NCBI RefSeq assembly: GCF_000522985.1
Contig: NZ_CP007128.1
Span: 2,216,220 to 2,280,219, forward strand
DNA: 64,000 nucleotides
Direction: 5' to 3'
Source: Gemmatirosa kalamazoonensis
GTDB taxonomy: Bacteria; Gemmatimonadota; Gemmatimonadetes; Gemmatimonadales; Gemmatimonadaceae
Shown here: positions 36,186 through 44,595 of the stretch, in pieces
Layout of the letters: each line of letters begins with the position of its first letter
Numbering within the stretch: the stretch's first letter is position 1
Notes under the pieces: model-generated
What the model was told of the DNA's origin: nothing
Seen by the model: only the letters and a program-made list of their open reading frames with translations
The model's database searches: none
Program-made: the position numbers and the translations under genes

Positions 36186-37275
36186 CGCGGCTGACGATGA
36201 CGCGCCTCGCCCTCCTCGCCGTCGCGCTCGCGGCGGCCGCCTGCAAGCACGAGTCGGAGGCCGCGGAGGGCGAGTCGGCGGTGCCCGCCGTCGTCGGTGC
36301 GCGCACCGCCGTCGTCGCCGCGCAGCCGTTCACCGAGTCGGTGAGCGCGATCGGCACCGTCGTCGCGCAGGCGGGACACGTCGCGTCGCTCGGCGTGCCG
36401 ACGCAGGGGCGGGTGACGCAGGTGCTCGTGACCCCGGGCCAGCGCGTCGCCGCGGGGCAGCCGCTCGTCGTGCTCGATCCGGAGACGTTCGCCGCGTCGT
36501 CGCGCAGCGCGGAGGCCGCGGTGTCGGCCGCCCAGCAGAACGCCGAGCGCACGCGCCGCCTGGTCGCCGAGGGGATCGTGCCGCGGAAGGAGGCCGAGCA
36601 GGCGGCGGCGGAGCTCGAGCGCGCGCGCGCTCGGATCTCGTCGGCGCGCGGCGGCAGGAGCAGCTCGCGACGGTGCGCTCCCCGATCGCCGGCGTCGTCA
36701 CGAAGCTCGCCGCCACGCTCGGCGCCACCGTCGACCCGTCGCAGCCGCTCGTCGAGGTGGCCGACCCGTCGGCACTCGACGTCGTGCTCTACGCCACGCC
36801 GAGCGAGGCGGCGCGCGTCACGCCGGGCGCGAAGGTCGCGCTCGGCGCCGGACAGGGCGCGACCGCCGAGCCGTTAGGCATCGGCACCGTCGTCGACGTC
36901 GGCGCGGCGGTGGAGGAGGCGACGCGCAGCGTGGCGGTGCGCGTGCGCGTCCCCGCGGTGCGCCGCCCGCTCCGCATCGGCGAGACCGTGTCCGGCCGGA
37001 TCGCCGTCGCCGTGAAGCCGCGCGCCGTGGTGGTGCCGATCGACGCGCTCGTGCCGGAGGGCGACGGCTACAAGGTGTTCGTCGTCGACGCGCGGAGCGT
37101 GGCGCACGCGCGGCCGGTCACCGTCGGCGCGCGCGCCGACTCGGTGGTCGAGGTCACCAGCGGGCTCGCGGCGGGCGAGCGCATCGTGACGTACGGCGCG
37201 TACGGCGTCGCCGACAGCGCGAAGGTCGTGTCGCCGGAGCAGGCGGGTGCGTCCACCGCGCGCGAGAAGCCGTGA
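36182..37275 (+). pseudogene. RND efflux periplasmic adaptor (membrane-fusion protein) broken by a frameshift
   Basis: The N-terminal half reads in one frame from the ATG at 36182: a lipoprotein signal LALLAVALAAAAC, then VSAIGTVVAQAGHVASLGVPTQGRV and GQRVAAGQPLVVLD, and coiled-coil helices to ELERARARISSAR. The C-terminal half (QEQLATVRSPIAGVVTKLAA...LVPEGDGYKVFVVD...GLAAGERIVTYGAYG) continues in another frame from about 36655. The switch falls in GC-repeat sequence at about 36630-36657 and is explained by one missing base. Both flanking genes are intact and overlap this one (ATGA, GTGA), so a sequencing/assembly error is as likely as a true mutation. Confidence 0.82.
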
Positions 37276-40200
37276 CGACGACGTCCTCGAGCGGACTGTT
37301 CGGGCTCCTCGCGGCGCAGCGCCGCTTCGTCTACCTCGTCGTCGCGCTGCTCAGCGCGGCCGGCGTGTGGGCCGCGTTCACGCTGCCGTCGGCGATCTAT
37401 CCGGAGCTCAACTTCTCGCGCATCACCGTCGTGGTGCAGGGCTCCGCGCTCGGCGCGCGGCAGGTGCTGTTCTCGGTCACGCGCCCGATCGAGGAGGCGG
37501 TGAGCATCGTCCCCGGCGTCACGCGCGTGCAGTCGAAGTCCATCCGCGGCGGGGCGGAGATCAACGTCACGTTCGCCGAGCGCGCCGACATGCAGTACGC
37601 GCTGCAGCAGGTGCAGGCGCGCGTGAACCAGGTGCAGTCCGAGCTGCCGGCGGGCCTCGACATCCAGGTCGAGCGGCAGACGCCATCGCTCTTCCCGATC
37701 CTCTCGTACAACCTCGAGGGCGGCGACCCGGCGACGCTGTACGACATCGCGCAGTACCAGATCCGCCCCATCTTCGCGCGCGTGCCCGGCGTCGGCCGCG
37801 TCGACGTCCAGGCGAGCGACGTGCGCGAGATCGAGGTCGTCGCCGATCCCGCGCGCCTCGCCGCGCAGGGCATGACGTACGACGACCTGGCCGCCGCGAT
37901 CCGGCAGGCGACCACGGTGAACGCGGTCGGCCGCATGCCGACGGGCTACAAGCAGTACCTCGTCGTCACGACCACCGAGGCGCAGTCGGCGGAGGACGTC
38001 GCGTCGATCGTCGTCGGCCGCGGGCTCCGCGTGCGCGACGTCGCGCGCGTGCTCCCCGGCACCGAGGACCACGTGCGCGTCATCGCCGGCGACGGCAGGC
38101 CGGCCGCACTGTTGAACGTGACGAGACAGATCGGCGGCAACACCCTCGCGATCTCCGACAGCGTCGCCGCGCTCGCCGCGGAGCTGAAGGCCGCGCTCCC
38201 GCCGGGCGTGCGGCTGAAGCCCGTGTACGACCAGGCCGCGCTCGTCCGCGACGCGGTGCGCTCGGTGCGCGACGCGATGCTCGTCGGCGCGGTGCTCGCC
38301 GTGCTCGTGCTGCTCGTGTTCCTGCGCCATGCGCGCATCACCGCGATCAGCGCGTCGGCCATCCCGCTGACGATGGCGATCACCGTCTTCGTCATGGCGC
38401 GCGTGGGGCAGACGTTCAACCTCATGACGCTCGGCGCGATGGCGATCGCCATCGGGCTCGTCATCGACGACGCGGTGGTCGTCACCGAGAACATCGTCCG
38501 CCACCTGCACCTCACACCGGACCGCGCGATCGCCGTGCGCCACGCGGTGCAGGAGCTGATCTGGCCCGTGACGACGTCGACGATCACCACCGTGGTCGTC
38601 TTCCTTCCGTTAGGCCTCCTCACCGGCGTCGAGGGACAGTTCTTCCGCGCGCTGTCGATCACGCTCACCATCGCGGTGCTCGTCTCGCTCGTGCTCGCGC
38701 TGACCGTCATCCCGCTCATGGCGGAGCAGTTCCTGACGACGAGCGACGAGCGTGGAGCGTGGAGCATGGACGGCTCCGAGGAGCCCTCCACGCTCCCCGC
38801 TCCACGCTACACGCTCGCTTCGCGCTACGAGAGCGCCCTCGCAGGGGCACTGCACCACACCCGCACGATGCTCGCCGCCGCCGTGGTGCTCGTCGCCGCG
38901 GGCGCCGCGGTGTACCACTTCGTCGGCACCGGGTTCCTCCCCGAGATGGACGAGGGCGCGTTCATCCTCGACTACGTCACGCCGGGCGGCACCGCGCTCG
39001 CCGAGACCGACCGGCAGCTCCACGTCGTCGAGCGCATCCTCGCGACGACGCCGGAGGTCGCGGGCACGTCGCGCCGCACGGGTGCGGAGCTCGGGCTGTT
39101 CGCCACCGAGCAGAACACCGGCGACATCGCGGTGCGTCTGCGCTCCCCGTCGCAGCGCGACCGCAGCGTGTTCGAGGTCATCGACGAGGTGCGCACGCGG
39201 GTGCAGGCGGCGGTGCCGCGCATGCGCGTCGAGTTCGTGCAGATCCTCTCCGACGTCATCAACGACCTCGCCGGCGCGGCGAGCCCCGTCGAGATCAAGC
39301 TGTTCGGATCCGACCTCGCCGCGCTCGAGGCGTACGGCCACGCGCTCGGTGAGAAGCTCGAGAAGGTCGAGGGGCTCGAGGACGTCTACAACGGCGTGAG
39401 CGAGCCGAGCGCCGAGATGCAGATGACGATCGACGCGGCGGAGGCGAACCGCGTCGGGCTCACGCCGGACCAGGTGAGCGCGCAGGTCGCCGGCGCGCTG
39501 CTCGGCGCCGAGGGCGGCGACGTGCGCCTCTCCGATCGCGCGATCGGCATCCGCGTGCGCGCGCCCGACTCGGTGCGCTTCGACCCCGCGCAGCTCGGCG
39601 CGATCCCGATCGTCTCGCCGGAGTCGCGCGCCACCACGCCGCTCGGCGCGCTCGCGAGCTTCCACCCGACGGAGACGCGGGCCGAGCTGCTGCGGGAGAA
39701 CCAGCAGCAGATGATCGACGTCACCGCGGACATCAGCGGGCGCGCGCTCGGCCCCATCATGGACGACGTGAAGGCCGTGGTCGCCGCCACGCCGCCGCCG
39801 CGCGGCGTGCGCGTGGAGCTCGCCGGCCAGTACGCGAGCCAGCAGGCGGCGTTCCGCGCGCTGCTGCTCGTGCTCGCGATCGCCGCGCTCAGCGTCATCG
39901 CGGTGATGGTCGTGCAGTTCGAGTCGTTCGTCGAGCCGCTCGTCGTGCTGCTCGCCGCGCCGCTGTCGTTCGTCGGCGCGATGCTGGTGCTCCTCGTCAC
40001 CCACACGCCGCTGAACGTGTCGAGCTTCATGGGGCTCATCCTGCTCGTGGGGCTCATCGTGAAGAACGGCATCATCCTGCTCGACTTCACGCGGCATCGC
40101 ATGCGCACCGGCGGCCTCGCGCTCGAGCCGGCGATCCGCGAGGCGGCGCGCATCCGCCTGCGTCCGATCCTCATGACGACGCTGTGCACGCTGTTCGGCC

Positions 40201-40361
40201 TCCTGCCGCTGGCGCTGGGCCTTGGCGCCGGCTCCGAGCTGCAGCGGCCCCTCGCGCTCGCGGTCATCGGCGGCCTCGCGCTCTCCACGCCCATCACGCT
40301 GTTCGTCGTGCCGACGCTCCTCGTGGCGATTCGGGGACGGGAGTACACGCTGCAGGGCTGA
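37272..40361 (+). CDS. RND-family efflux permease (AcrB/CzcA superfamily)
   Basis: A 1029-residue inner-membrane proton-driven pump with a GTG start overlapping the adaptor. It has the two-fold RND layout: TM1, periplasmic domain 1, TM2-6, cytoplasmic linker, TM7, periplasmic domain 2, TM8-12 (LVLLVGLIVKNGIILLDF, PILMTTLCTLFGLLPLALG). The TM4 proton relay reads GLVIDDAVVVTENI, with the Asp-Asp pair of the AcrB (drug/hydrophobe) type. The metal-pumping CzcA/CusA type instead usually has a single Asp as DGAVV. So although the gene order resembles czcCBA, organic substrates are more likely. A hairpin repeat is embedded in frame in the TM6-TM7 linker. Confidence 0.92.
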   Translation: MTTTSSSGLFGLLAAQRRFVYLVVALLSAAGVWAAFTLPSAIYPELNFSRITVVVQGSALGARQVLFSVTRPIEEAVSIVPGVTRVQSKSIRGGAEINVTFAERADMQYALQQVQARVNQVQSELPAGLDIQVERQTPSLFPILSYNLEGGDPATLYDIAQYQIRPIFARVPGVGRVDVQASDVREIEVVADPARLAAQGMTYDDLAAAIRQATTVNAVGRMPTGYKQYLVVTTTEAQSAEDVASIVVGRGLRVRDVARVLPGTEDHVRVIAGDGRPAALLNVTRQIGGNTLAISDSVAALAAELKAALPPGVRLKPVYDQAALVRDAVRSVRDAMLVGAVLAVLVLLVFLRHARITAISASAIPLTMAITVFVMARVGQTFNLMTLGAMAIAIGLVIDDAVVVTENIVRHLHLTPDRAIAVRHAVQELIWPVTTSTITTVVVFLPLGLLTGVEGQFFRALSITLTIAVLVSLVLALTVIPLMAEQFLTTSDERGAWSMDGSEEPSTLPAPRYTLASRYESALAGALHHTRTMLAAAVVLVAAGAAVYHFVGTGFLPEMDEGAFILDYVTPGGTALAETDRQLHVVERILATTPEVAGTSRRTGAELGLFATEQNTGDIAVRLRSPSQRDRSVFEVIDEVRTRVQAAVPRMRVEFVQILSDVINDLAGAASPVEIKLFGSDLAALEAYGHALGEKLEKVEGLEDVYNGVSEPSAEMQMTIDAAEANRVGLTPDQVSAQVAGALLGAEGGDVRLSDRAIGIRVRAPDSVRFDPAQLGAIPIVSPESRATTPLGALASFHPTETRAELLRENQQQMIDVTADISGRALGPIMDDVKAVVAATPPPRGVRVELAGQYASQQAAFRALLLVLAIAALSVIAVMVVQFESFVEPLVVLLAAPLSFVGAMLVLLVTHTPLNVSSFMGLILLVGLIVKNGIILLDFTRHRMRTGGLALEPAIREAARIRLRPILMTTLCTLFGLLPLALGLGAGSELQRPLALAVIGGLALSTPITLFVVPTLLVAIRGREYTLQG
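38748..38816. repeat. Purine-arm hairpin element (GCGTGGAG type) inside the RND permease gene
   Basis: The left arm GAGCGTGGAGCGTGGAG (from 38748) and the right arm of CTCCACGCTCC-type units (38784-38816) are complementary around a short loop. The reading frame stays open, adding about 23 residues (ERGAWSMDGSEEPSTLPAPR...) to the cytoplasmic linker. Confidence 0.75.
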
Positions 40362-40366
40362 TCTCG

Positions 40367-40437
40367 CGCGGAGACGCGGAGCACGCGGAGAACACCGAGT
40401 GTTCCTGGAAGTTCTCCGCGCGCTCCGCGTCTCCGCG
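40367..40437. repeat. Purine-arm hairpin element (CGCGGAG type)
   Basis: The 27-base arms (40367-40393 and 40411-40437) built of CGCGGAG units pair with one mismatch around a 17-base loop. They are the same unit family as the outer layer at 16092-16357. The element starts 6 bases after the RND permease stop and may act as its transcript end. Confidence 0.85.
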
Positions 40438-40521
40438 TGAGCCCGGACGGGTACAGCCGAGCCTCGGGCCCAAGTACCTTTCAAGCCGTCCGCCCGATCG
40501 AAGTACCCGAGGGTTCGTGGA

Positions 40522-41265
40522 ATGCCGTTACGTGAGGAGTTCGTCTCGGCCGGCAACTGGCTCTTCCGCTGGCGGAGCTACTTGCCGGTCGTCCTGTTCG
40601 TTCCGGTCGTCGTCGTGACGTGGGCGCGCGCGCGCGCCGGCGAGGTGCCCGTGCCCGATCGCGGCTGGGACCTCTTCTGTCTGCTCGTGTCGATGGCGGG
40701 CGTCGCCGTGCGTGCGCTCGCCATCGGATCGGCGCCCGCCGGCACGTCGGGGCGCAACACCGCCGAGGGACAGATCGCCAGCACGGTGAACACGACCGGG
40801 ATGTACTCGATCGTTAGGCACCCGCTGTACGTCGGCAACTTCCTGAACTGGCTCGGCGTCGCGCTGTTCCCGCGGTCGGCGTGGCTCGCGCTCGTGATCT
40901 CGCTCGCGTTCTGGCTGTACTACGAGCGCATCATGTTCGCCGAGGAGGAGTTCCTGCGCGGCAAGTTCGGCGACGTGTACGAGCGGTGGGCCGCCGAGAC
41001 GCCCGCGTTCCTCCCCGACCCGCGCCGGTGGCGCGCGCCGACGCTGCCGTTCTCCGGTCGCAACGTGCTGAAGCGCGAGTACTCCGCCGTCTTCGGCGTC
41101 GTCGCGTGCCTCACCGCCCTCGACGTCGTTCGCGAGAGCGCCGCGCGCGGTGAGGCCGCGGTGGATCCGATGTGGGTCGGCATCTTCCTCGCCGGGCTGG
41201 TGCTCTATCTCCTCCTCCGCACGCTCAAGCGGCACTCGAGCGTGCTGCACGTGGAGGGGCGGTAG
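40522..41265 (+). CDS. Isoprenylcysteine/phospholipid methyltransferase-like membrane protein
   Basis: A 247-residue protein with about five hydrophobic segments. The signature is GMYSIVRHPLYVGNFLNWLGVALF followed by YYERIMFAEEEFLRGKFGDVYERWAAETPAFLPD. This RHP-LY-G...EE--L---FG--Y--Y pattern defines the ICMT/PEMT-like membrane methyltransferases that use S-adenosylmethionine. In bacteria the acceptor is usually unknown (lipids or small molecules). No partner gene is adjacent. Confidence 0.82.
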   Translation: MPLREEFVSAGNWLFRWRSYLPVVLFVPVVVVTWARARAGEVPVPDRGWDLFCLLVSMAGVAVRALAIGSAPAGTSGRNTAEGQIASTVNTTGMYSIVRHPLYVGNFLNWLGVALFPRSAWLALVISLAFWLYYERIMFAEEEFLRGKFGDVYERWAAETPAFLPDPRRWRAPTLPFSGRNVLKREYSAVFGVVACLTALDVVRESAARGEAAVDPMWVGIFLAGLVLYLLLRTLKRHSSVLHVEGR

Positions 41266-41363
41266 GCCGCTCGCGCCGGGCGTCGCTCCGGGAGCGTCAC
41301 CACTCGTCGCCGTTCGGGGCCGGCTGGCCGGCGACGGCGGGGATGGCGATGGCGCGCCGTCAC

Positions 41364-41391
41364 TTGACGGCTGCGCCGATGGATCGATACT
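41364..41391 (+). promoter_or_regulatory. Promoter candidate overlapping a palindrome, upstream of the YdhR-like gene
   Basis: TTGACG (41364-41369), a 16-base spacer and GATACT (41386-41391) make a plausible sigma-70 promoter. The -35 box is half of GCCGTCA-CT-TGACGGC, a palindrome that could bind a regulator. It would give a leader of roughly 115 bases before the ATG at 41514. Confidence 0.4.
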
Positions 41392-41513
41392 AGCCGCACG
41401 GGTCCCACGACCACCCGAGCCCGGAGGGAATCACCCCGATCACCGTCGACTCACCCCGACCAGGAGCGCAGCCTAACGACCGCGTCTTCACGACTCCCAC
41501 CTGTGAGGAAACC

Positions 41514-41822
41514 ATGCAAGCGCAAATCATCACGTATCAGCTGGATGATATCTCGCAGGCGGAATATCTGAGAAAGATGGTCGAGCCGGACGCTCCCGTG
41601 CTGGCCAATGTGAATGGCCTCATTTCAAAGGTCTGGCTGGCGGACGAGGAAAGAAACGCGTTCGGGGGCTTCTACTTGTGGGAGAGCAAGGAAGCCATGG
41701 ATGCCTTCATGCACTCGGACCTCGTGAAGGCCGTCGTAAGCAGACCGTTCGTCAAGAACGTTTCATCGGTGGACTACGAAGTGAACGAAACGGCATCGAG
41801 AATCACTCGTGGTCTGAAGTAG
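41514..41822 (+). CDS. YdhR-like monooxygenase-family small protein, AT-richer than its surroundings
   Basis: A 102-residue protein of the ferredoxin-like YdhR/ABM fold (MQAQIITYQLDDISQAEYLRKMVEPDAPVLANVNGLISKVWL...NAFGGFYLWESKEAMDAFMHSDL). 'GLISKVWL....GGFYLWES.EAMDAF' is the family core. GAGG sits about 9 bases before the ATG. A hand count over 41521-41820 gives about 54 % G+C, against roughly 70 % in its neighbours, and it uses codons such as AGA, AAA and TCA that are otherwise avoided. This suggests recent acquisition. Substrate unknown. Confidence 0.85.
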   Translation: MQAQIITYQLDDISQAEYLRKMVEPDAPVLANVNGLISKVWLADEERNAFGGFYLWESKEAMDAFMHSDLVKAVVSRPFVKNVSSVDYEVNETASRITRGLK

Positions 41823-41862
41823 TCACGGCGGCTCGACGACGTCGCGCGCGAGACCGCGCGTC

Positions 41863-42876
41863 TCACGGCTCGATCACCAGCAACGTGAACGAGTCCGGCT
41901 TCATCGCCGGCCGCGCCCCCGCGACCGCCGGCTCGAAGTCCGCGGTCACCGTGTAGAGCACGTGCGTCGTCGCGTCGAGCGTCATCGTCCGCGCTCCGCT
42001 CTTCGTCGGCACGGTCTGCACCACGCGGAACGTGCTCGGCCCGCTCTCGCGCACCACTGTGATCGTGCCGTCCTCGCCGTTCGACGCGAACACGAGCCCG
42101 CGCTCGGCGTCGAACGCCGTCGCGTCCGGGCCGCCGCCGATCTTCACCGTCGCCACCACCTTCCGCGCGTCGGGGTCGGACACCGCCATCACGTCGTCGC
42201 ACACCGAGAACAGCCGCCGGTGCTCGCGGTCGATCGCCAGCCCGCTCGGCTCCTCGCACGGCTTGATCGACCACCGCGCCGTCACCGCCATCGTGCGCGT
42301 GTCGATCGCCGCGATCTCGCCGCGGTCCTCGATGTTCACCCACAGCATCCCGCGCCCGTCGGTGACCGCGAACTCCGGCTTGCCGCCCAGTGGGATGCGC
42401 CCGAGCACCGAATCCGTCGCCGCGTCCACCACCACCGCGTCGCCGCTGCGGCCGTTGAACGCGAACACGCGCTTCGTCGCCGAGTCGTAGGTGATCGCGT
42501 CGGGGTTCACGCCGGGCTCGTGGATCCGCGCGAGCGGCACGAGCGTCGTGTAGTCGAAGACCGTGAGCGTGGAGTCGCGGCCGTTGCTCGTCCACCCGCG
42601 GCCGAGATCCGGCGCCAGCGCCACGCCGTGCACGCCCGGCGTGTCCGCGATGTCGCCCACCACCGAGTCGGTGCGCGTGTCCACCACCACGACGTGCGTG
42701 CCGTGCGTCACGAACACCCGATGCGACGCGGCGTCCGCGACCAGGTAGTCCCATCCGCCCGCGCCGCCGAGCCGCACGCGGTGCGTCACGTGATAGTTCG
42801 GCGCGTCCTTCGTCACGGGCTGGGCGTGCAGCGCGGCGGCGGACAGGAGGATGCAGAGAGGAACGAGACGTCGCAT
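41863..42876 (-). CDS. YncE-like secreted beta-propeller protein
   Basis: A 337-residue protein with a signal peptide (RRLVPLCILLSAAALHA); the ATG at 42876 is chosen for this reason. Blades of the YncE type follow: GGWDYLVADAASHRVFVTHGTHVVVVDTRTDSVVGDIADTPGVHGVALAPDLGRGWTSN, then PDAITYDSATKRVFAFNGRSGDAVVVDAAT. It is a near-relative in style of the fragment at the window's left edge. It follows the PAP2 gene on the same strand with 31 bases between. Periplasmic; ligand unknown. Confidence 0.88.
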   Translation of the reverse strand: MRRLVPLCILLSAAALHAQPVTKDAPNYHVTHRVRLGGAGGWDYLVADAASHRVFVTHGTHVVVVDTRTDSVVGDIADTPGVHGVALAPDLGRGWTSNGRDSTLTVFDYTTLVPLARIHEPGVNPDAITYDSATKRVFAFNGRSGDAVVVDAATDSVLGRIPLGGKPEFAVTDGRGMLWVNIEDRGEIAAIDTRTMAVTARWSIKPCEEPSGLAIDREHRRLFSVCDDVMAVSDPDARKVVATVKIGGGPDATAFDAERGLVFASNGEDGTITVVRESGPSTFRVVQTVPTKSGARTMTLDATTHVLYTVTADFEPAVAGARPAMKPDSFTLLVIEP

Positions 42877-42907
42877 CGTGGCAGGGGAGAGAAGGGGAGT
42901 GTCCGTG

Positions 42908-43642
42908 TCAGGTCGTCGGCGTCGTCGGCGTCGCGCGGCGGTGGCTGGCGATGCCCGCGCCGGTGACACACACCGCGAGCCACGCCGCGCCCGCGAGGAA
43001 CCCGCCGAGCACGTCGCTCGGGTAGTGCACGCCGAGGTACACGCGCGTCGCGCACACCATCGCCACGAGCAGCAGCGCCCCCGTGTACGCCGCGACGATC
43101 ACCGCGGGCCGCGGCCGCAGCTGGTGCAGGACGTAGGCGAGCATCCCGAAGCCGATCGTCGCCGCCATCGCGTGGCCGCTCGGAAAGCTGTACGAGCTGA
43201 GATGCAGGTACCCCGCGCCGTACGTCGGCCGAGTGCGGTGCACGGCGCTCTTCACCACCGCGTTCAGGATCTCGCCGCCGATCGCCGCGGCGATCCACGT
43301 GTGCGCGAGCAGGCGGTGCTTCCGCCAGAGCAGCAGCATCGCGCACAGGCCGAGCACGATCATCCCCTCCGGCGAGGCCACGTTCGTGAGCAGGAGCGCG
43401 GCGCGCGTGAGGCCCGGCGTCATCGCCTCGTGGATCCGCGCGCTCGTCGCCTGGTCCCATCGCACGAGTCCCTGGTTCTCCAGGATCTCGCCGAGCAGCG
43501 CGCCGAACGCCCACAGCGCGAGCACGAGCGCGAGCAGCCCGAGCGTGAGGTGCAGCCCGAGGTACGACGTGCGATCGAGCCGCGCCGCCACGAAGCGACG
43601 CAGCGGGCCGCGCTGCGCGTTAGGCATCGGCGCCTGGGTCAT
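42908..43642 (-). CDS. PAP2-family membrane phosphatase
   Basis: A 244-residue protein with about six membrane helices. It shows the three PAP2 (acid phosphatase/lipid phosphatase) motifs: KSAVHRTRP, SFPSGHAM (catalytic His) and RVYLGVHYPSDVLGG (nucleophile His). The ATG overlaps the stop of the next gene upstream by four bases. It likely dephosphorylates undecaprenyl-pyrophosphate or another lipid phosphate facing the periplasm. Confidence 0.92.
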   Translation of the reverse strand: MTQAPMPNAQRGPLRRFVAARLDRTSYLGLHLTLGLLALVLALWAFGALLGEILENQGLVRWDQATSARIHEAMTPGLTRAALLLTNVASPEGMIVLGLCAMLLLWRKHRLLAHTWIAAAIGGEILNAVVKSAVHRTRPTYGAGYLHLSSYSFPSGHAMAATIGFGMLAYVLHQLRPRPAVIVAAYTGALLLVAMVCATRVYLGVHYPSDVLGGFLAGAAWLAVCVTGAGIASHRRATPTTPTT

Positions 43643-44478
43643 CGCGTCGCGACACCGAGCGCGAGCCCGCGCGCCGACGGCACGACCGCGACGCGGCCGA
43701 CCAGCCGCTCGAGCCGCGACCGGGGATGCGCTCGCGCATACGCCGACACCACGTCGCCGGCGAGCGTGCCGACGCCGGCGCCGACCGCGACGTCGCTCGC
43801 CCAGTGCTTGTCGTCGAACATGCGCGCGGCGCCCACGAGCGCCGCGCCGCCGAACAGCGCCGCGCCCGTCGCCGCCGCGGCGCGCGGATGCGATCGCCGC
43901 CACTGGCTCGCGCGCACGTCCGCGCTCACCGCCGACGCGAACGCGAACGCCGCCGTCGTGTGCCCCGACGGGAACGACGCGCGCCCCTCGCTCCTGCCGC
44001 GGCCGAGCGCGAAGTCGTCGTGGTCGCCCGGCTCCAGCAGCGGCCGCTGGCGCCCCGCGGCGATCTTCAGCAGCGCCGTGGCCGAGCCACCGAGCACGAT
44101 CGCCTCCGTGGCGTGCAGCCCCGCCCGCGCGAGCGACGGGCGACGCGCCACCCACCCCGTGCCTAACATCACGACGCCGGCCGCGATGACGCCCGGGTCG
44201 CCGACCAGGTTGAAGCCGGCCGCCGCGTCGCGCGCGGCGAGGCTCCGCTGCACGCCCGGCGCGCGGAACGCGCGCTCGAGCCGACGGTCGAGCGGGTACA
44301 GCGCCGCGCCCGCCGCCACGAAGCCGGCGAACGTGCCGAGCGCGCGGCGCGACACGAGGGGCCCCGCGCTGCTGTCCGGCTGCTGCGCGACGGCGACGCT
44401 TGCGTGAAGGGCGAGCAGCGCGGGTGCGAGAACGGTCCAGCGGACCGGGCGTACGGAGCGCGACGTTGGCGATGACAT
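43639..44478 (-). CDS. Secreted PAP2-superfamily protein
   Basis: A 279-residue protein with a signal peptide (WTVLAPALLALHASVAVAQ). The PAP2 motifs are present in looser form: KIAAGRQRP, SFPSGHTTAAFAFASAV and KHWASDVAVGAGVGTLAG. It is less hydrophobic than the downstream PAP2 protein, with which it is coupled by an ATGA overlap. Two different PAP2 proteins in one operon suggest successive steps on envelope phospholipids or polyprenyl phosphates (inference). Confidence 0.85.
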   Translation of the reverse strand: MSSPTSRSVRPVRWTVLAPALLALHASVAVAQQPDSSAGPLVSRRALGTFAGFVAAGAALYPLDRRLERAFRAPGVQRSLAARDAAAGFNLVGDPGVIAAGVVMLGTGWVARRPSLARAGLHATEAIVLGGSATALLKIAAGRQRPLLEPGDHDDFALGRGRSEGRASFPSGHTTAAFAFASAVSADVRASQWRRSHPRAAAATGAALFGGAALVGAARMFDDKHWASDVAVGAGVGTLAGDVVSAYARAHPRSRLERLVGRVAVVPSARGLALGVATR

Positions 44479-44595
44479 GCGGTACGGAAGGCGGCCACGA
44501 CCGAAGATGATCACCGGAAGCTGTCGACGGCATGACAGGCGGGTCCGTCTCGCGTGGACCCCGGTGCCGGAACGCACTCTGCACGTCCGGCGCCC

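Noticed and set aside
34917-40361. Assignment of the operon as czcCBA heavy-metal efflux
   Set aside because: Gene order fits, but the permease has the AcrB-type Asp-Asp relay and I see no metal-specific motif, so specific symbols were withheld.
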